Translations under genes and position numbers: made by a program
From: Spinellus fusiger
Taxonomy: Eukaryota > Mucoromycota > Mucoromycetes > Mucorales > Phycomycetaceae
DNA length: 64,000 bases
Assembly: GCA_025094145.1 (NCBI GenBank)
Contig: JALLLS010000035.1
Coordinates: forward strand, 62,001-126,000
Direction of reading: 5' to 3'
Notes under the pieces: generated by a model
The model's database searches: none
Told to the model about the DNA's origin: nothing
The model's input: only the letters and a program-made list of their open reading frames with translations
Shown here: positions 12,277 through 22,668 of the stretch, one piece after another
How the letters are laid out: the number at the start of each line of letters is the position of its first letter
How positions within the stretch are numbered: the stretch's first letter is position 1

Positions 12277-12343
12277 TATTTTATATTCTTTAATAAATAA
12301 ATCAACCTAGCACATTGTGGATGAAATTTATTTAACATAAAGT

Positions 12344-12781
12344 TTATCCACAAGAAGAGGCAGCAGCGTTGTGGGTAAGACAGAGACCACCTTGAGAAAG
12401 TCTTGAACCACCTCTAATGGCAGCATTGAGCAAGTTGTCTTTGGAACACTGATTAAGAGATTGCTGCACGAATTCCTTCATTTGTGCACCAGTATAGCCA
12501 ACATCGTTTGCATGGGTACCAATACCATAGGTAACAACAAGTGTGCAAGAGTCGACTACAAGTAGCTTGCAAGCAATCTCAAGTCTTGTTGTCATACCAG
12601 ACCATTCACATTTGTAGTATCTTGGATCATAAAGGGTGTTGTCATGAAGCTGCCAGTTATCCAAGATAGATTTACAGTTCCAGACCCAAGCAAGGTTGTT
12701 CTTGTTACATTTTATTTGCATTCCAGAAGTAACAGCAATGGCAGAAATCAAGAGAGTAGAAATGAGTGAGAAAGTGCGCAT
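12344..12781 (-). CDS. Small secreted cysteine-rich protein, paralogue 2
   Basis: A 145-residue single-exon protein with a signal peptide (residues 1-19) and the same eight cysteines as paralogue 1. Substitutions between the copies are spread outside the Cys framework and the DNTLYDPR and GYTGAQMK blocks. An intact frame in both copies, in the middle of heavily decayed transposons, argues that both are under selection. The stop codon lies about 70 bp from the end of a LINE remnant. A TATA box is 51 bp upstream. The biochemical role is unknown. Confidence 0.85.
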   Translation of the reverse strand: MRTFSLISTLLISAIAVTSGMQIKCNKNNLAWVWNCKSILDNWQLHDNTLYDPRYYKCEWSGMTTRLEIACKLLVVDSCTLVVTYGIGTHANDVGYTGAQMKEFVQQSLNQCSKDNLLNAAIRGGSRLSQGGLCLTHNAAASSCG

Positions 12782-12831
12782 GGTAAAGAAGCTGATAAGA
12801 TTGATTGGAAAAAAAAGTTAATGGCAAAGGT

Positions 12832-12839
12832 CTTTTATA
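12832..12839 (-). promoter_or_regulatory. TATA box of secreted-protein gene 2
   Basis: TATAAAAG on the minus strand, 51 bp upstream of the ATG, in the same sequence context as the element upstream of paralogue 1. Confidence 0.6.
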
Positions 12840-13376
12840 GTTTTTATATGAATATAATTTACATACCCAAGATTTTATATATGAATTTTTCATTATATGA
12901 AAGATCAAAAATATCTTTCTATAATTAAATGAGTAACCACAAGTTGATTTGACATGATTTGGTTTAGTTTGGTTTGGCTTGATTTGGCTGAGCATCAATT
13001 CTAAACTTTAAATATCAAAATAAATGCAGCTAGAATGATTGTCTGTTCCTTAAGTGATATTTAGAAACCATTGTTATTGACAGCTGTAACATCAAGAATC
13101 AGATAAATTTACATAAAGAGATATTAGATTATTCTATTTTTTTTACTATTCTCATTGATTATGGCTGCTCTTGTAAATTTAAAAGAATGTACTATACTAT
13201 ATATTATAGCATATCAAATACATGGGTAAAAATGATTAAATCAAATAAAATTATATTCATATTGATTGACATAAAATCTATCATGTAAAAAAAGAAGACT
13301 GAGAGTAGACATAAGTGAATAAATACAATCTGAAACTTTCAGAGGAAATCGGTGTCGGCAAAGGATAAGCTATATA

Positions 13377-14554
13377 CAGTCACACACAATTGAATTTAAT
13401 ACTTGCCTAAATTTTAATAAAAAAAAAACTTTTTTTTTTGCATAAAACTCTTCTTCTTTCCAAATATTATTAAATCAACACAATATGTCAGATACATTTT
13501 CAGAAACAAACACTCGTGGAGAATAGGATAAAGCAGAAAATAAAAAGTTATGGGGCATTTATTACCTGTTTAAGGCTGGATTAAAATTGACTGTAATCGC
13601 AAACGTAGTTGAGATGAAAAAACCCACAGTTCAAAATATTATCAGAAACATCAAAGAACGTGGGTCACTATTGCGTTTAAAGAGTCATGGAAAACCTAAG
13701 AAAGCCAGTGAGAGGAACCTCAGACACCTGGAAAAGGTCATTAGAGAGGACTCATTTGCCTCATATAATCAGTTGAAATTGGAGATGTTGAAGATTCAGG
13801 TTGATGTATGTAGAAACACCATGATCAGTTACTACAATCAGTTAGAATTCGGATCTTTTTCTTTATCTCACAAGCCAACCTAAATTGAAATAACACAAAG
13901 AAAAGTGACTTGGCTGGGCTAAAGAACATGTCAATTGGACGAACGACCAGTGGACAACCGTCGTCTGTTCTGATGAGTCCAGGTACACCGTGAAAGGGAA
14001 CGATGGAGGTACCCTTGTAATCAGAAAAGTTGGAAAAAGGTATGATCCTAATCCTATTGTTCCAACAACGAAGTTTGGTGGCGGTGGGGTCATGATTTAG
14101 AGCTGATTTGGGCGGGTGGATCTGGCCCATTAGTCTTTGTTGATGGCACTGTAAACCAAGACGAATATATCAAAATTTTGACTGGTGAGTTCCATCCTTG
14201 GTTCATGGAATTGCATCAGAAAAAGGATAGGGAGTTTCTGTTACAAGAAGATGGTGCTAGTTGTCATACTGGGGCCTACGCCAGATGATGGAAAGAGACG
14301 CATAAAATTAGGGGCTTTGAGTACTGGCCCGCACAAAGTCCTGACTTAAACCCAATTGAACACATTTGGTATGCCTTGGAAAGACTAATTGAGGAAAGAA
14401 GGGTATCTATTACCAATGTTGAAAGTTTGAAGGCTCTACTTGCAGAGGAGTGGGAGAGGGTTGGTGTTGAACTTGCACAACGATTAGTTCTGAGTATGAC
14501 ATGTAGATGCCAGGCTGTAATTGATGCCAAAGGAGGCCATATAAAATATTAGTT

Positions 14555-14589
<35 letters not shown>

Positions 14590-14743
14590 TTGTTTTCTAT
14601 AATTAAAGATGTTAAGCTTTGGTATGCTTAAGTTTGAAGCTTCTAGATCAAATGTGGAGTGCTTTATCCAATGTTGAACATATTCTAAATATTTCGTCCT
14701 GAAATTTATTTTCAAAAGTATTAAATTCAATTGTGTGTGACTA
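13377..14743 (+). mobile_element. Tc1-B element, degenerate
   Basis: Left terminal repeat CAGTCACACACAATTGAATT preceded by TA, with the inverse at 14716-14742 (TA replaced by CA on the right). The transposase starts at 13484 (MSDTFSE). A helix-turn-helix domain runs to about 13740, a first-Asp block lies near 13960-13990, a second-Asp block (LQEDGASCHTG) near 14240-14270, and SPDLNPIEHIWYALE at about 14337-14380. It ends CQAVIDAKGGHIKY (14510-14549). An early TAG at about 13529, a stop after 13880 and frameshifts inactivate it. An ATT microsatellite (14552-14590) follows the stop codon. Confidence 0.85.
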
Positions 14744-15592
14744 CAAAGAAAATATTTCATTTTCTCGTAGCGATTGAAACTCAAGCAGGAATTCTCTCAG
14801 TGATCTTAAAAATCACTCGAACATAAACATATTAACCATAGTAACATCTTAAGGCTTTGCTAAATGAGATAATAGGAGGTAGTAGATTGAGGATCAAAAT
14901 AATGATAAAATTGATAGGATTTTGGTATCATATTATTAATAATCTACAGTAATGGTATCATTTATTAGTAACAGCCTCACCAGGGTCTTTAGTAAACAAG
15001 CTAACTGATAACGAATATTCCAAAGTCCTGAGTAGGTATGACTTAATCAATTAGTTCACACAAATACTATACTAAAAGATGTTTCATATAGTGCCTTCAG
15101 TTTTATTTATTAAGACATATTTTTCTTTTTTGTAATACATTTAGTATTTTCTTTTATGATTTGTGGACAAGCTACTCTTCTTTTTCTTCCATTCATTTAT
15201 TTTCTTTTTTCTTTTTTCTTCCGTCGGTACACCTTTTCTATTTCTTATGCTGATCCAAATTAGATATCAGCCTGATTATTAACACGCATTCATTGTCCTG
15301 GAAGAAATATAACGTACTAACTGAACAGATCATTTAATTACTATGTACTCAAACCATAGGCTTCTCATAATTATAATTGAAATCAAAGGTCTGCTAATTG
15401 TATCTAAAGTTAATACTCTTTCATTTGATTAAAGATCGATTTTTTAATATATCAAGTTAAAAAGTGAATAAATTGAAAATTAAATACTGCAGTTTATAAT
15501 TATAGTATACTTTCTATGCACACTCACACCATATGCGTCAAGAATTAAAATACAATTAATTTTCAAAAATTAATGTCATATTTGTTAAAATA
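14744..15592. other. AT-rich stretch, no gene seen
   Basis: No coding region of meaningful length and no recognised repeat between the Tc1-B element and the fold-back MITE. Confidence 0.4.
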
Positions 15593-15836
15593 AAGTGATC
15601 CGATAAAAGTAATAAAATATTTTCAAATGTAAATTTCCTTCTTTAGATTCATAATAGTATCATGAATTCATGACTTCATTAGATAGAAATATAAACATTC
15701 TGTTATTTATTATAAACACTCTTATCTTTATCTATTGAAGATTTATATTTCTATCTAATGAAGTCATGATACTATTATGAATCTAAAGAAGGAAATTTAC
15801 ATTTGAAAATATTTTATTACTTTTATCAGATCACTT
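15593..15836. repeat. Fold-back MITE derived from the Tc1-A 3' end
   Basis: A 244-bp near-perfect palindrome flanked by TA (15591-15592, 15837-15838). Each arm of about 100 bp starts AAGTGATC(C/T)GATAAAAGTA, the Tc1-A terminal repeat. It continues with Tc1-A 3' non-coding sequence, as at 7985-8105. The arms differ mainly by an 8-bp insertion in the left arm (GAATTCAT near 15664). The central spacer is about 45 bp and also Tc1-A derived. No coding capacity. Confidence 0.85.
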
Positions 15837-16168
15837 TAATAACACTCTAACTATAAGCTTGACTCTTCATTATTTCTAAGGAAGAGAATATTAAAATAGC
15901 AATACACTTTATACTTTACGAAAAAATGTATATTATCATAAGGAAAAAAAGTTTATTGAAAAAATAAATAGTGTTTTGTTTGTTTAATCCTATGAACACA
16001 ATGGTGTGTCTTTATACAATACTGTTTTGCTAATAAACAAAATATTAGCGTTTTCGTGTTAGTAAAAAGTACTGTTTTTAAATAAAACGTTTAATTTTTC
16101 TATAGATTCAGAATGGGTTCTACGTAGTGTTTATTCTTCTCTTTAATTCTTATAGCCTATTTTTAATA
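15837..16168. other. AT-rich spacer, no gene seen
   Basis: No coding or structural signal recognised. Confidence 0.4.
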
Positions 16169-16247
16169 CATTTCAAAGTATTTTATTTTTATTTCTGAGT
16201 GTAGGTGCTACTTGGCCCAATGCGCAATTAACCACCCTATGAGAATG
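16169..16247 (-). mobile_element. Very short LINE 3' stub
   Basis: About 79 bp matching only the extreme 3' end of the LINE (minus strand; CATTTCAAAGTATTTTA through CCACCCTATGAGAA). It is flanked by a perfect 7-bp duplication TTTAATA (16162-16168, 16248-16254) and is immediately followed by the end of a Tc1-C relic at 16255. This is a bona fide 5'-truncated insertion despite its size. Confidence 0.75.
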
Positions 16248-16254
16248 TTTAATA

Positions 16255-16830
16255 CGGCGAGTGAAAGAAAAGGATTCAAGTTTTAGATTTTTTGAATCTG
16301 TTTTTATTATTATTATATATAATATGCCTTTTTTCTTGTTTATTGTAAAGAAAAAAATCAACATATATTAGAGACTTCAAGCCTATATATAACATAGATA
16401 ATATCAGCATAATAATGGATATAGGTTTATTAGATAGCAAGCATTTGTACTTGGTACTGCCACTTTTTGCTTCAATGATAATTATGAATTTCCTAGGTAT
16501 GTTCTCAACAAGGCTGTTGATCATTTCAATTAGTATTCTCTGCCATTCAAGCAATATTAAAGCTTCCGAATCTCTAAAAGTACTTTGGAAACCCATCCTC
16601 TCTCGAACCTTACAGTCCCAAAATGTCCCATTGGTGCTCGATTAGGTTCAGATCTCGGCTTTGTGGGGGCTAGTCCTTCATCACAACTCTATTTACCTCC
16701 TTCTATTCCTTCTCTAATTTTCACCTGTGGCTACCAGAATTATCCTCTTAAAGAGAATAACTTATTTATGGGTTCATTTAAGAAAGATGGACCAGATCAA
16801 GTAGGTATTTCTCTTTCAAAATCTCAATTT
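16255..16830 (-). mobile_element. Degenerate, truncated Tc1-C element
   Basis: Minus-strand Tc1-C 3' half. The C-terminal IIEAKSGSTKYK lies at about 16440-16476, a decayed SRDLNLIEHQW block near 16630-16665, and a second-Asp block remnant near 16740-16760. The distance from the end at 16255 to the final KY codons (about 190 bp) matches the intact Tc1-C copies (about 183 bp), which fixes the terminus although the repeat itself is eroded (CGGCGAGTGAAAG). The 5' half is lost against the Tc1-A relic at 16832. Confidence 0.65.
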
Positions 16831-16831
16831 A

Positions 16832-17714
16832 AAGTGATAGAGTAAAAGTTTTTTTTTTTCATTTTGAATATAATAATTCTGGGCTATTTCTATATATATT
16901 TCTATTTTTTATAAAATAAAACAATAACAATAACAATAACATACACTATCTTTTCTCTTCTCATAATTGTACTTTTTCATAATATCTGCACCATCCAACA
17001 TCATCAACATCTTTATAAAAAACTTATAAATGAATAGAAAAGATACTAGCATTGAAATACGTTTGGCCATTTTTCACTAAATCCTGAACCTGAAATATAC
17101 TCAGACCAAGGCATCTCGTGTGTTTATTATGCCTACCTCCACTTTAGGGTACATTATGAAGCATTTCAAGGAGACAGACTCAGTGGTGTCTTTAACCGTG
17201 AATGTTAGAATGAGAAAGTTGGACAACAGGGCCCTCTGGTGGTTGAGAAGAACAGTTGTAAGTAGTCCTCAACAAACTGAAAAAGAAAAGGAATCCATCA
17301 TAGCAGAGATGACCATCAATGTCTTGAGACCAACCCTGACAAGGTACCAGGCTGTGATCGATGCTAAAGACTGATGATAGTATTCAAAAAAATCAGAAAC
17401 AAAAAGTGTGTTTGTAATATAAGAAATATATTTCTCAGAACTTTCTTCTATCTAATACATTAGTCTATATGAAAATTACAAAATCAATCTCTTCCAAAAG
17501 CATAGGAAGGATTCCTCATATTAGTATGTTAGGGATAGAGTACTTCCTAATTTTTAATCATAGTTACTAATTAACTTTACAACAAAACCACTTTTTGTAT
17601 TGAAACTATCAGGTCTTTAGCTAATGAATTTATAAGCTTATAACACTATAAAGATAAGGTACATATAAAATAAATCTGTATGTAAACTCATCGATTACAT
17701 TCTTTTGATCATTC
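16832..17714 (+). mobile_element. Internally deleted Tc1-A element
   Basis: Left end AAGTGATAGAG after TA. The right end CATCGATTACATTCTTTTGA followed by TCATTC|TA is the inverse of the left end of the copy at 6870. The transposase start region (near 16983-17180) is joined directly to C-terminal sequence (RYQAVIDAKD, 17341-17374), so the catalytic middle is missing. It is a non-autonomous relic. Confidence 0.7.
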
Positions 17715-18056
17715 TATTTACCCATCAATTTTTACTTTATTTTTACATCAATTTTACTATATGCACCAATAACTTATGAATAAGGTATAGAAAGTGTTTT
17801 TATATACAAGATATTATGTTTTAAGGTTCTATTGAATAAAGAGCATGAATATATATTTAAAAATTTCAATAATTCAACACACAGACCCTAGACTTCTTCA
17901 AAGACAAATATACTATATCACAAAGAGCCCTCTCAGAGAATATCTCATTGCATAGATACCTTTCCTCCTCACCTGTCGGGATTACAATATATTCTACGTC
18001 ACTGATTACGTACAATAGGAAAACCGCAAGACACTTTCTCTGCTTCCATTATTACC
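17715..18056. other. Upstream region of the RPT6 homologue
   Basis: Marks the change from AT-rich repeats to more balanced composition. No transposon was recognised. It presumably contains the RPT6 promoter and 5' leader, but no definite element could be assigned. Confidence 0.35.
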
Positions 18057-19421
18057 ATGAAACAAGGCATCAAAGTCTACTACCAAGCCAAGATAGAGGA
18101 GTGTGAGCTTGTTATCAATGAAAAGGCACAAGACCTGAGAAGACTAGAAGCACAACGCAATGCACTGAATACCAAAGGCAAGTTGGTTATTCTCCTTGTA
18201 AACACGTCTAATGAGTTATTCTCCTTTACAGTGCGTTTATTGAAAGAGGAGCTCCAGTTATTACAAGAGCCCGGCTCCTATGTGGGAGAAGTTGTCAAGG
18301 TCATGGGCAAAAAGAAAGTCCTGGTCAAGGTACACCTCTTCTTTCTTCTATATCAAAGACTCATAAAGTAGGTACATCCTGAAGGAAAGTACGTGGTAGA
18401 TTTGGCAGCCGACATTGACATTGCTCAACTCACCCCAACAACGCGAGTGGCCCTCCGCAATGACTCTTACCAACTCCACAAAGTACTTCCGAACAAGGTC
18501 GATCCTCTTGTTTCTCTGATGATGGTAGAAAAGGTGCCTGATTCCACCTATGAGATGGTGGGAGGATTGGAGCAGCAGATTAAGGAGATCAAAGAAGTGA
18601 TTGAGCTTCCTGTTAAACACCCAGAACTGTTTGAGGCATTGGGTATTGCACAGCCCAAGGGTGTTTTGCTGTATGGACCTCCTGGCACAGGCAAAACACT
18701 GCTGGCACGAGCTGTGGCCCACCATACAGACTGCCGCTTTATACGCGTCTCTGGATCAGAATTGGTGCAAAAGTACATTGGTGAAGGTAGTCGTATGGTG
18801 CGCGAACTGTTTGTGATGGCTAGGTAAGGATTCTTCTGTTCAAAGGAGACCCTGTAGACTTACTCTCTGCAGAGAACATGCTCCCTCTATTATCTTTATG
18901 GATGAGATTGATTCTATTGGCTCTGCTCGTATGGAGAGTGGTGGTGGTGGAGACTCTGAGGTGCAAAGAACAATGCTGGAGCTGCTGAACCAGTTGGATG
19001 GATTTGAGCCGACAAAGAACATCAAGGTTATTATGGCCACCAACAGAATTGATATTTTAGATGCTGCCCTGCTGCGTCCAGGGCGCATTGACCGCAAGAT
19101 TGAATTTCCTCCTCCCAGTGAAGTGGTAAGCCCACCCAATGCTACCACTGGAATATTCATACTGTCTAGGCACGAGCAGACATTCTCAAGATCCATTCTC
19201 GCAAAATGAACCTGACACGTGGTATTAATCTACGTAAGATTGCAGAGAAGATGACAGGCAGTAGTGGTGCAGAAGTCAAGGCTGTGTGTACAGAGGCAGG
19301 CATGTTTGCTCTCCGCGAACGTCGTGTCCACGTGACTCAAGAGGATTTCGAGATGTCTGTAGCCAAGGTCATGAAGAAAGATTCGGACGCCAACACCAGT
19401 CTGAAGAAACTCTGGAAATAA
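18057..19421 (+). CDS. RPT6: 26S proteasome regulatory ATPase RPT6 (PSMC5)
   Basis: Exons 18057-18177, 18232-18329, 18372-18823, 18873-19125 and 19170-19421 give 391 residues, close to the size of other Rpt6 proteins. In order: an N-terminal coiled coil (residues 1-45), an OB-fold region, then the AAA+ ATPase with Walker A GPPGTGKT, Walker [10 protein letters not shown], second region of homology ([20 protein letters not shown]) and the conserved C-terminus ending KKLWK. It is one of six ATPases in the 19S base that unfold substrates and open the 20S gate. The first intron uses GC-AG ends (GCAAGT...ACAG); the others are GT-AG and 42-54 nt long. The start is the first ATG of the conserved region. 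Orthologues have a slightly longer N-terminus, so an upstream exon cannot be excluded. Confidence 0.96.
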
Positions 19422-19560
19422 ACTTGAGATATAAATAGAACTGACTTAATTTTAATTGGAACAAGTGGATACATTTGATTGGCTATGAGTAATATAAAGA
19501 GAGAGAAGGCCTCTGCTTTTTTTTGCTTTCTTTATTCGACATATCCATTGGGTGGTGGTT

Positions 19561-20271
19561 ATGGACTCTCTCTTAGCACAGCAAAAAGCACAGCAAAAAG
19601 CACAGCAAAAAGCACAGCAAGAAACACAGCAAGAAATACAGCAAGATTCTCTCATGGCGCTATTATCTCTGCCACTTGATTTCACAGTTCAGCCGTTGTC
19701 CGCCTCCTCTCCCTCAGAAGCGTCTTCTCCTTCTTCTTCTCCTTCTTCTTCTCCAGCCACGCTAGGTCAAAAGAGAAAGCCACCACAAGCGACAAAAGAA
19801 CAGAGGGCCAGGGACAGAGTACTCCGCAACAGAGCTGCTGCCCAGGAATCCCGTGATAAGAAGCGTCGTTATGTAGCCTCACTAGAATCAGCTATGGACC
19901 AATTGCAGCAAGAAAACCAAACAGTGCACATACACAACCATCATCTCGAAACTGAAAACAGTCTTCTCACTACACAACTGGAATTAGTGCGCCGTCAACT
20001 AAAGGACCTACAGGCTCATGTTGCTGCTTCTTCTCACAGCTTTTGCGATTCAGCACGGATCGCATTGAGGTGTATTTTCTAGTGCTTCTCCAATGTCGTT
20101 TCATATGCAAACCCACCACCCAATGTTGGAGATGCATCTAGACAGTCACCTCTCCCTGCAGCGGAGGTTATGAAAGAAGTAGTGGACTTGCCCTCGCCTA
20201 GTTATTCCGTGGAGACTCTCTCTTCATGTGACTTTCTTGATGAGCTACTGGATTGGCAAGGTGTGCTTTGA
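19561..20271 (+). CDS. HAC1: HAC1/HacA-type bZIP transcription factor of the unfolded protein response
   Basis: From the ATG at 19561: a Gln/Lys-rich repeat (AQQK units, residues 5-22), a Ser-rich stretch, then the basic region RVLRNRAAAQESRDKKRR characteristic of Hac1/HacA/XBP1, and a leucine zipper (about residues 103-150). Read straight through, the protein ends at a TAG at 20080-20082. The same frame reopens beyond it and encodes an acidic tail (SCDFLDELLDWQGVL) ending at 20269-20271. Two stem-loops with 7-nt loops (CAGCACG at 20051-20057, CTGCAGC at 20156-20162) resemble Ire1 cleavage sites. Cutting after the third loop base removes 20054-20158 (105 nt) and fuses both parts in frame (201 residues). 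A conventional 72-nt intron (20070-20141) would also remove the stop and keep the frame. Confidence 0.85.
20045..20063 (+). promoter_or_regulatory. Candidate Ire1 5' cleavage stem-loop
   Basis: Six-base-pair stem GCGATT/GATCGC (one T-G wobble) closed by a 7-nt loop CAGCACG. The family consensus is C-N-G/C-N-G-N. Here all but the sixth position fit. It lies just upstream of the premature stop of the HAC1-type gene. Confidence 0.5.
20152..20166 (+). promoter_or_regulatory. Candidate Ire1 3' cleavage stem-loop
   Basis: Stem CTCC/GGAG with a 7-nt loop CTGCAGC, a perfect match to the C-N-G/C-N-G-N Ire1 loop consensus. Joining after CTG keeps the bZIP frame and adds the acidic C-terminal tail. Confidence 0.55.
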
Positions 20272-20541
20272 GATGAGGACTTTTTCCTGGTCTAGGGAAG
20301 AACGATGGGGGAAAATGTGTTCTTTTGTGTGTGTGTTTGCTATTCTATCTTGCTTTTTCTTTCTTTTTGTGTGTTTAATTTTCATTTTTTTGTGTGTTTA
20401 AATTTTGTCTTATTTGTTCATCTCTTTTTTTTTTATTAAATATGATAGCGGTCCATGGAAATGTGACTCTTTCTTTTTCAATCAACCTTTCTCAGCCACT
20501 GTGCTAAAGGCCCTTTTTCTTTTCCTTCTTTCCCATTCTCA

Positions 20542-22525
20542 ATGTAAAGAAGAAACGCGTCCAACACTTTTCTAATAGTTTAGGGCTTCATCCGCACTCA
20601 AACTCGTCAACCCCAATTCTGATGTGGCACGTCGTGGACAGGCCCTTCAGTTGAACATTACAGCTGCTATTGGACTCCAAGAAGTATTACGGTCCAATCT
20701 CGGTCCACGTGGTACCATCAAGATGTAAGCTACTTCTCTGCTCATTAAAACACAACAAAAGACTCATCATGAGGCGGACTGTGTAGGTTAGTGGACGGTG
20801 CCGGTGCCATTAAATTGACCAAGGATGGCAAGGTTCTCTTGACAGAAATGGTAAGCCCACTCTAACAAAAGAGTCTTTTCTGTTCTTTGTAAGACTTCTT
20901 CTCCTCTCTATTGACAAGTGAAAATACAAACACAAACACAAACACAAACACAAACACAAACACAAACACCAATACAATACAATACAATACAATACAATAC
21001 AATACAATACAATACAATACACAATACACAAAACACAAAACACATACAGCAAATCCAACACCCTACAGCTGCCATGATTGCCAAGGCAGCAGCTGCACAG
21101 GACGAAATCACAGGCGACGGCACCACCTCCATTGTCTTGTTGGTAGGCGAACTCCTCAAACAAGCCGAACGTTATATCTCAGAAGGCCTTCATCCTCGAG
21201 TCATCACAGAAGGCTACGATGCTGCCAAAAAGGAAGCCCTCCGATTCCTCGAAGACTTTAAATCCACCCAGCCTGTGGACCATGAGCTACTGGTGTCGGT
21301 GGCACGTACCTCTCTACGCACCAAGGTCCACAGAGCCCTTGCTGACACGCTGACAGAAGCCGTGGTGGACTCGGTCCTCACCCTCCACCGGGAAGGAGAG
21401 CCCATTGATCTCCATATGGTAGAGATCATGAAAATGCAGCACCGTTCAGAGAGCGAGTCAAGGCTTGTCCGTGGATTGGTGATGGATCACGGTGCGCGTC
21501 ATCCTGATATGCCCAAACGCCTCCAGAACTGCTTTATTCTTACTCTGAATGTCAGTCTGGAATACGAAAAGAGCGAGGTCAACTCTGGCTTCTTCTACTC
21601 TTCTCCTGAACAGCGCGAGAAGTTGGTGGAGAGTGAGCGCAAGCATGTGGATGACAAGGTGCGCAAGCTGATTGAGTTCAAGAACACAGTGTGCTCAGGA
21701 GAGAATGCCGGCCGGGGATTTGTGATTATCAACCAAAAGGGAATTGATCCTCTTGCTCTGGACATGTTGGCCAAGAGCAATATTCTTGGGCTGCGTCGTG
21801 CCAAAAGAAGAAACATGGAGCGTCTCCAGCTGGCCTGTGGTGGTATTGCCCAGAACTCGGTGGAGGAATTGACAGAGGATGTGCTGGGGTATGCTGGTCT
21901 GGTGTATGAGCAGGTCCTTGGCGAGGAGAAGTTTACATTTGTGGAGGATGTGAAGGATCCCTACAGTGTGACGATTCTTATCAAGGGACCCAACCAACAT
22001 ACCATTGCCCAGATCAACGACGCTGTTCGTGATGGTCTGCGTGCTGTCAAGAACAGCATTGAGGACAAGGCAGTGGTAGCGGGTGGAGGTGCCTTTGAGG
22101 TGGCCTGTGCACAGCATTTGGTGGAGTTCAAGAAGAGTGTCAAGGGAAGAGCCAAGATGGGAGTCCAGGCATTTGCAGATGCTCTCCTTGTCATTCCCAA
22201 GGTGTTGGCTCAGAATGCAGGCTTTGATGCTCAGGATGTGATTGTTGCTCTTCAGGAAGAACACGCCGAGGGACATGTTGTGGGTGTGGATCTCAAGACA
22301 GGCGAGACCATGGATCCTCAGTTGGAAGGCATTTGGAGCAATTATCGAGTGCATCGTCATATGCTGCATTCATGGTACGTCTCCTTTATTTCTTTCTTTC
22401 TTTAACCCCCTCCTTTTCTTTTCTTTTTTTTCTCTAGTGCTGTCATTGCTAGCAATCTATTACTAGTGGATGAAATGATGCGAGCAGGAAGAACATCTCT
22501 CAAGGGACCTCAATTGGGAGAATAA
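20542..22525 (+). CDS. CCT6: Chaperonin T-complex subunit zeta, CCT6
   Basis: Exons 20542-20543, 20584-20724, 20787-20850, 21050-22374 and 22438-22525 give 539 residues, the expected size. This is a subunit of the cytosolic TRiC/CCT ring that folds actin, tubulin and other clients. Visible motifs: [20 protein letters not shown] and [11 protein letters not shown] near the N-terminus, the ATPase signature GDGTTS, the apical-domain segment [21 protein letters not shown], and [20 protein letters not shown] near the C-terminus. CCT6 was chosen over other subunits because these segments match the zeta type. The initiator ATG is split by the first intron (AT|G). Intron 3 (20851-21049) is mostly microsatellite. 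The gene is about 270 bp downstream of the HAC1-type gene on the same strand. Confidence 0.96.
20925..21025. repeat. Microsatellites in CCT6 intron 3
   Basis: Tandem ACAAAC units (about 20928-20969) followed by AATAC units (about 20970-21022), entirely inside the 199-nt third intron of CCT6. Confidence 0.9.
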
Positions 22526-22668
22526 ACTGTTTTTAATAATAATAAAAACAGAATAATAAAAAAATAAAAAAATAAAATAGCCAAGCTCTAAAAGACGACA
22601 AGAATCAGCACCAACAACAACAATAAAAAGCAACAGAAAGTAAATAATAAAATAGAGAAAAGGAGAGA

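Larger units (their letters stand above)
12310..13215. repeat. Segmental duplication, copy 2 (secreted-protein locus)
   Basis: Counterpart of 3430-4340, containing the paralogous secreted-protein gene plus upstream sequence. Coding and TATA regions are best conserved. Upstream similarity persists in patches to about 13210. Confidence 0.6.

Noticed and set aside
20911..21261. Open frames through the CCT6 intron microsatellite
   Set aside because: They arise from stop-free repeats. Conserved CCT6 sequence begins only at 21050 after a good 3' splice site.
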